From assembly GCA_015065205.1 (NCBI GenBank), contig SVQS01000096.1, positions 1 through 7,025 on the forward strand: a stretch of 7,025 nt of DNA, written 5' to 3'. The stretch comes from Oscillospiraceae bacterium. Its GTDB lineage: Bacteria; Bacillota; Clostridia; Oscillospirales; CAG-272. The notes beneath the pieces were generated by a model that saw nothing but the letters and a program-made list of their open reading frames with translations, made no database searches and had not been told where the DNA came from. Below are positions 6,368 to 7,025 of the stretch, piece after piece. Each line of letters opens with the position of its first letter. Positions within the stretch are counted from its first letter, which is position 1. Position numbers and translations under genes: made by a program.

Positions 6368-6396
6368 TAGGCAAACGGAAATCTTTATGATATAAT
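6368..6396 (+). promoter_or_regulatory. Extended -10 promoter for the membrane protein gene
   Basis: TATAAT (6391-6396) is a perfect -10, preceded by TG at 6388-6389, which makes an extended -10. With a 17-bp spacer the -35 is TAGGCA (6368-6373), 4 of 6 matches. It starts 5 bp after the maf stop codon and gives a leader of about 30 nt before the ATG at 6432, so this gene can be transcribed apart from maf. Confidence 0.7.
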
Positions 6397-6431
6397 AGAC
6401 TGTAGGATACCGGAACTTTAAGGAGAGGGTT

Positions 6432-6899
6432 ATGAAAAAGATCATTGCTTCCAAATATGATTTGATCTTGCTTTCAACAGCAAGCCTTTCATTCTTTTTC
6501 TTTTCAATGGTAGGCCTTATGCAAGAAGCTTTTGGTTTGGTTGAAGAAAAAGGAGCAGGTCTGCTTTTCTTCTTCCTTTTCGGCGCCATCGATTTCCTTT
6601 TTTTATGGACGCTTAATCGAGAAGCTTGCGTTGTTTGGGTGGACAATGGTGTTGTAAAACGCAAAGGATTGCTTTGGGGATTTTACAAGGAATGTCCTAT
6701 AAGCTCTATCAAAGCCGTAAAAATCCGTTTTCTTTACAAAACGGGGGATTGTATATTTTTAATCGATGGTTATAATCCAAACCGTTTTGGCGGATATTCC
6801 CGCCTGAAGAAGGATTGCTTTATTTATTTTCGAAAGACAAAAAAGAACATTGCCTTTTTAAGAACCTTTTGGTCGGGCTCTGTTGAGCAATGGTACTGA
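6432..6899 (+). CDS. Small membrane protein, two helices and a probable PH-like cytoplasmic domain, function unknown
   Basis: A 155-residue protein I do not recognise as a named family. Two hydrophobic segments, about 11-30 and 43-61, are joined by a short loop with EE and K (38-40). A soluble, basic, aromatic-rich part follows. Residues 66-98 (VVWVDNGVVKRKGLLWGF, then CPISSIKAVKI) read like the strand pattern of bacterial PH-like membrane proteins: a beta-strand, a basic GLL turn, then xxIxSIKxVxI. This is inference from pattern only. The C-terminal part has GGYSRLKKD at 120-128 and RTFWSG at 144-149. There is no signal-peptide cleavage site, metal motif or catalytic signature. The start is firm: AAGGAG (6420-6425) is 6 nt upstream. 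Codon use is visibly more AT-rich (TTT, TTG, AAA) than in the other genes, which may mean low expression or acquisition. It has its own promoter and no evident functional link to maf. Confidence 0.85.
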   Translation: MKKIIASKYDLILLSTASLSFFFFSMVGLMQEAFGLVEEKGAGLLFFFLFGAIDFLFLWTLNREACVVWVDNGVVKRKGLLWGFYKECPISSIKAVKIRFLYKTGDCIFLIDGYNPNRFGGYSRLKKDCFIYFRKTKKNIAFLRTFWSGSVEQWY

Positions 6900-6930
6900 T
6901 TGTTCTTGAAAGCATAAAGCATGGTATAAA
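6900..6930 (+). promoter_or_regulatory. Weak promoter candidate for the gene starting at the right edge
   Basis: TATAAA (6925-6930) preceded by TG (6922-6923) resembles an extended -10. The best -35, TTGTTC (6900-6905), sits 19 bp upstream, longer than ideal; TTGAAA (6906-6911) is closer to consensus but only 13 bp away. It lies directly after the stop codon of the membrane protein gene. Confidence 0.3.
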
Positions 6931-6951
6931 TTATCAGAGCACAAGATACAT

Positions 6952-6976
6952 AGGCTCCCTTGTGTAAAGGGAGGCT
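6952..6976. repeat. Hairpin with CTCCCTT/AAGGGAG arms, probable repeat remnant or weak terminator
   Basis: AGGCTCCCTT (6952-6961) pairs with AAGGGAGGCT (6967-6976) with one G-G mismatch and a 5-nt loop, GTGTA. Seven T residues (6994-7000) follow, but 17 nt after the stem, too far for a normal intrinsic terminator. Hairpins beginning GGCTCCCTTGTGTAAAGGGAG are, as far as I recall, a common intergenic repeat motif in Clostridia, and this may be a truncated copy. Confidence 0.45.
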
Positions 6977-7005
6977 TTCAAAACTGCCATAGCTTTTTTT
7001 ACAAT

Positions 7006-7016
7006 AAAGGAGGTGA
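7006..7016 (+). promoter_or_regulatory. Full-length Shine-Dalgarno sequence before a GTG start
   Basis: AAAGGAGGTGA is an 11-nt match to the complement of the usual 16S rRNA 3' end. The core AGGAGG ends 8 nt before the GTG at 7022, ideal spacing. Such complete matches rarely occur by chance, so a gene almost certainly begins at the right edge. Confidence 0.8.
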
Positions 7017-7021
7017 GCACC

Positions 7022-7025
7022 GTGG
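7022..7025 (+). CDS. Start of an unidentified gene, cut by window edge
   Basis: Only GTG and one further base (G) are visible. The call rests on the full Shine-Dalgarno match 8 nt upstream. Nothing can be said about the product. A GTG at 7013 is in the same frame but lies inside the Shine-Dalgarno sequence and is not a plausible start. Confidence 0.65.

Noticed and set aside
1..7025. CRISPR array, tRNA, rRNA or complete insertion sequence
   Set aside because: I saw no regularly spaced repeats, no cloverleaf with CCA end or TTCGA-type arm, no rRNA stretches and no transposase motifs.

Overview
The window looks like chromosomal DNA of an anaerobic low-to-mid-GC Firmicute, probably class Clostridia. 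The grounds are strong AGGAGG-type ribosome binding sites, near-consensus sigma-A promoters, a pyruvate:ferredoxin oxidoreductase, a transketolase split into two genes, and GC-rich palindromic repeats between otherwise AT-rich intergenic stretches. I cannot name a genus from the sequence alone.

Layout. 1-3345 (minus strand) is a pyruvate:ferredoxin (flavodoxin) oxidoreductase gene; its last roughly 60 codons lie beyond the left edge. 3346-3809 is a divergent promoter region of about 460 bp. It holds the oxidoreductase promoter and ribosome binding site, a dyad near 3524-3542, a folded repeat-like block near 3603-3691, and a perfect-consensus promoter facing right. 3810-4631 and 4645-5586 (plus strand) are the N- and C-terminal halves of transketolase, 13 bp apart and forming an operon. 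5587-5775 is a spacer with two hairpins: one just after the operon stop, and a perfect 26-bp inverted repeat. 5776-6363 is maf, a nucleotide pyrophosphatase, with an unusual leader. 6432-6899 is a small two-helix membrane protein of unknown function with its own promoter. 6900-7025 carries a hairpin that looks like a repeat remnant, then a full-length Shine-Dalgarno sequence in front of a GTG start; only 4 bases of that gene are visible.

How the genes work together. The oxidoreductase oxidises pyruvate to acetyl-CoA and passes electrons to ferredoxin, and transketolase moves two-carbon units between sugar phosphates. Both are thiamine-diphosphate enzymes of core carbon metabolism, read divergently from one control region. 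Maf removes non-canonical or excess nucleoside triphosphates and has no evident link to either. The codon choice of the oxidoreductase (no TTA, CTA or TCA in over 1,100 codons) points to very high expression.

I did not find a clearly new biological system. The least explained items are the membrane protein at 6432-6899, the hairpin between Shine-Dalgarno and start in the maf leader, and the three repeat-like structures between genes.
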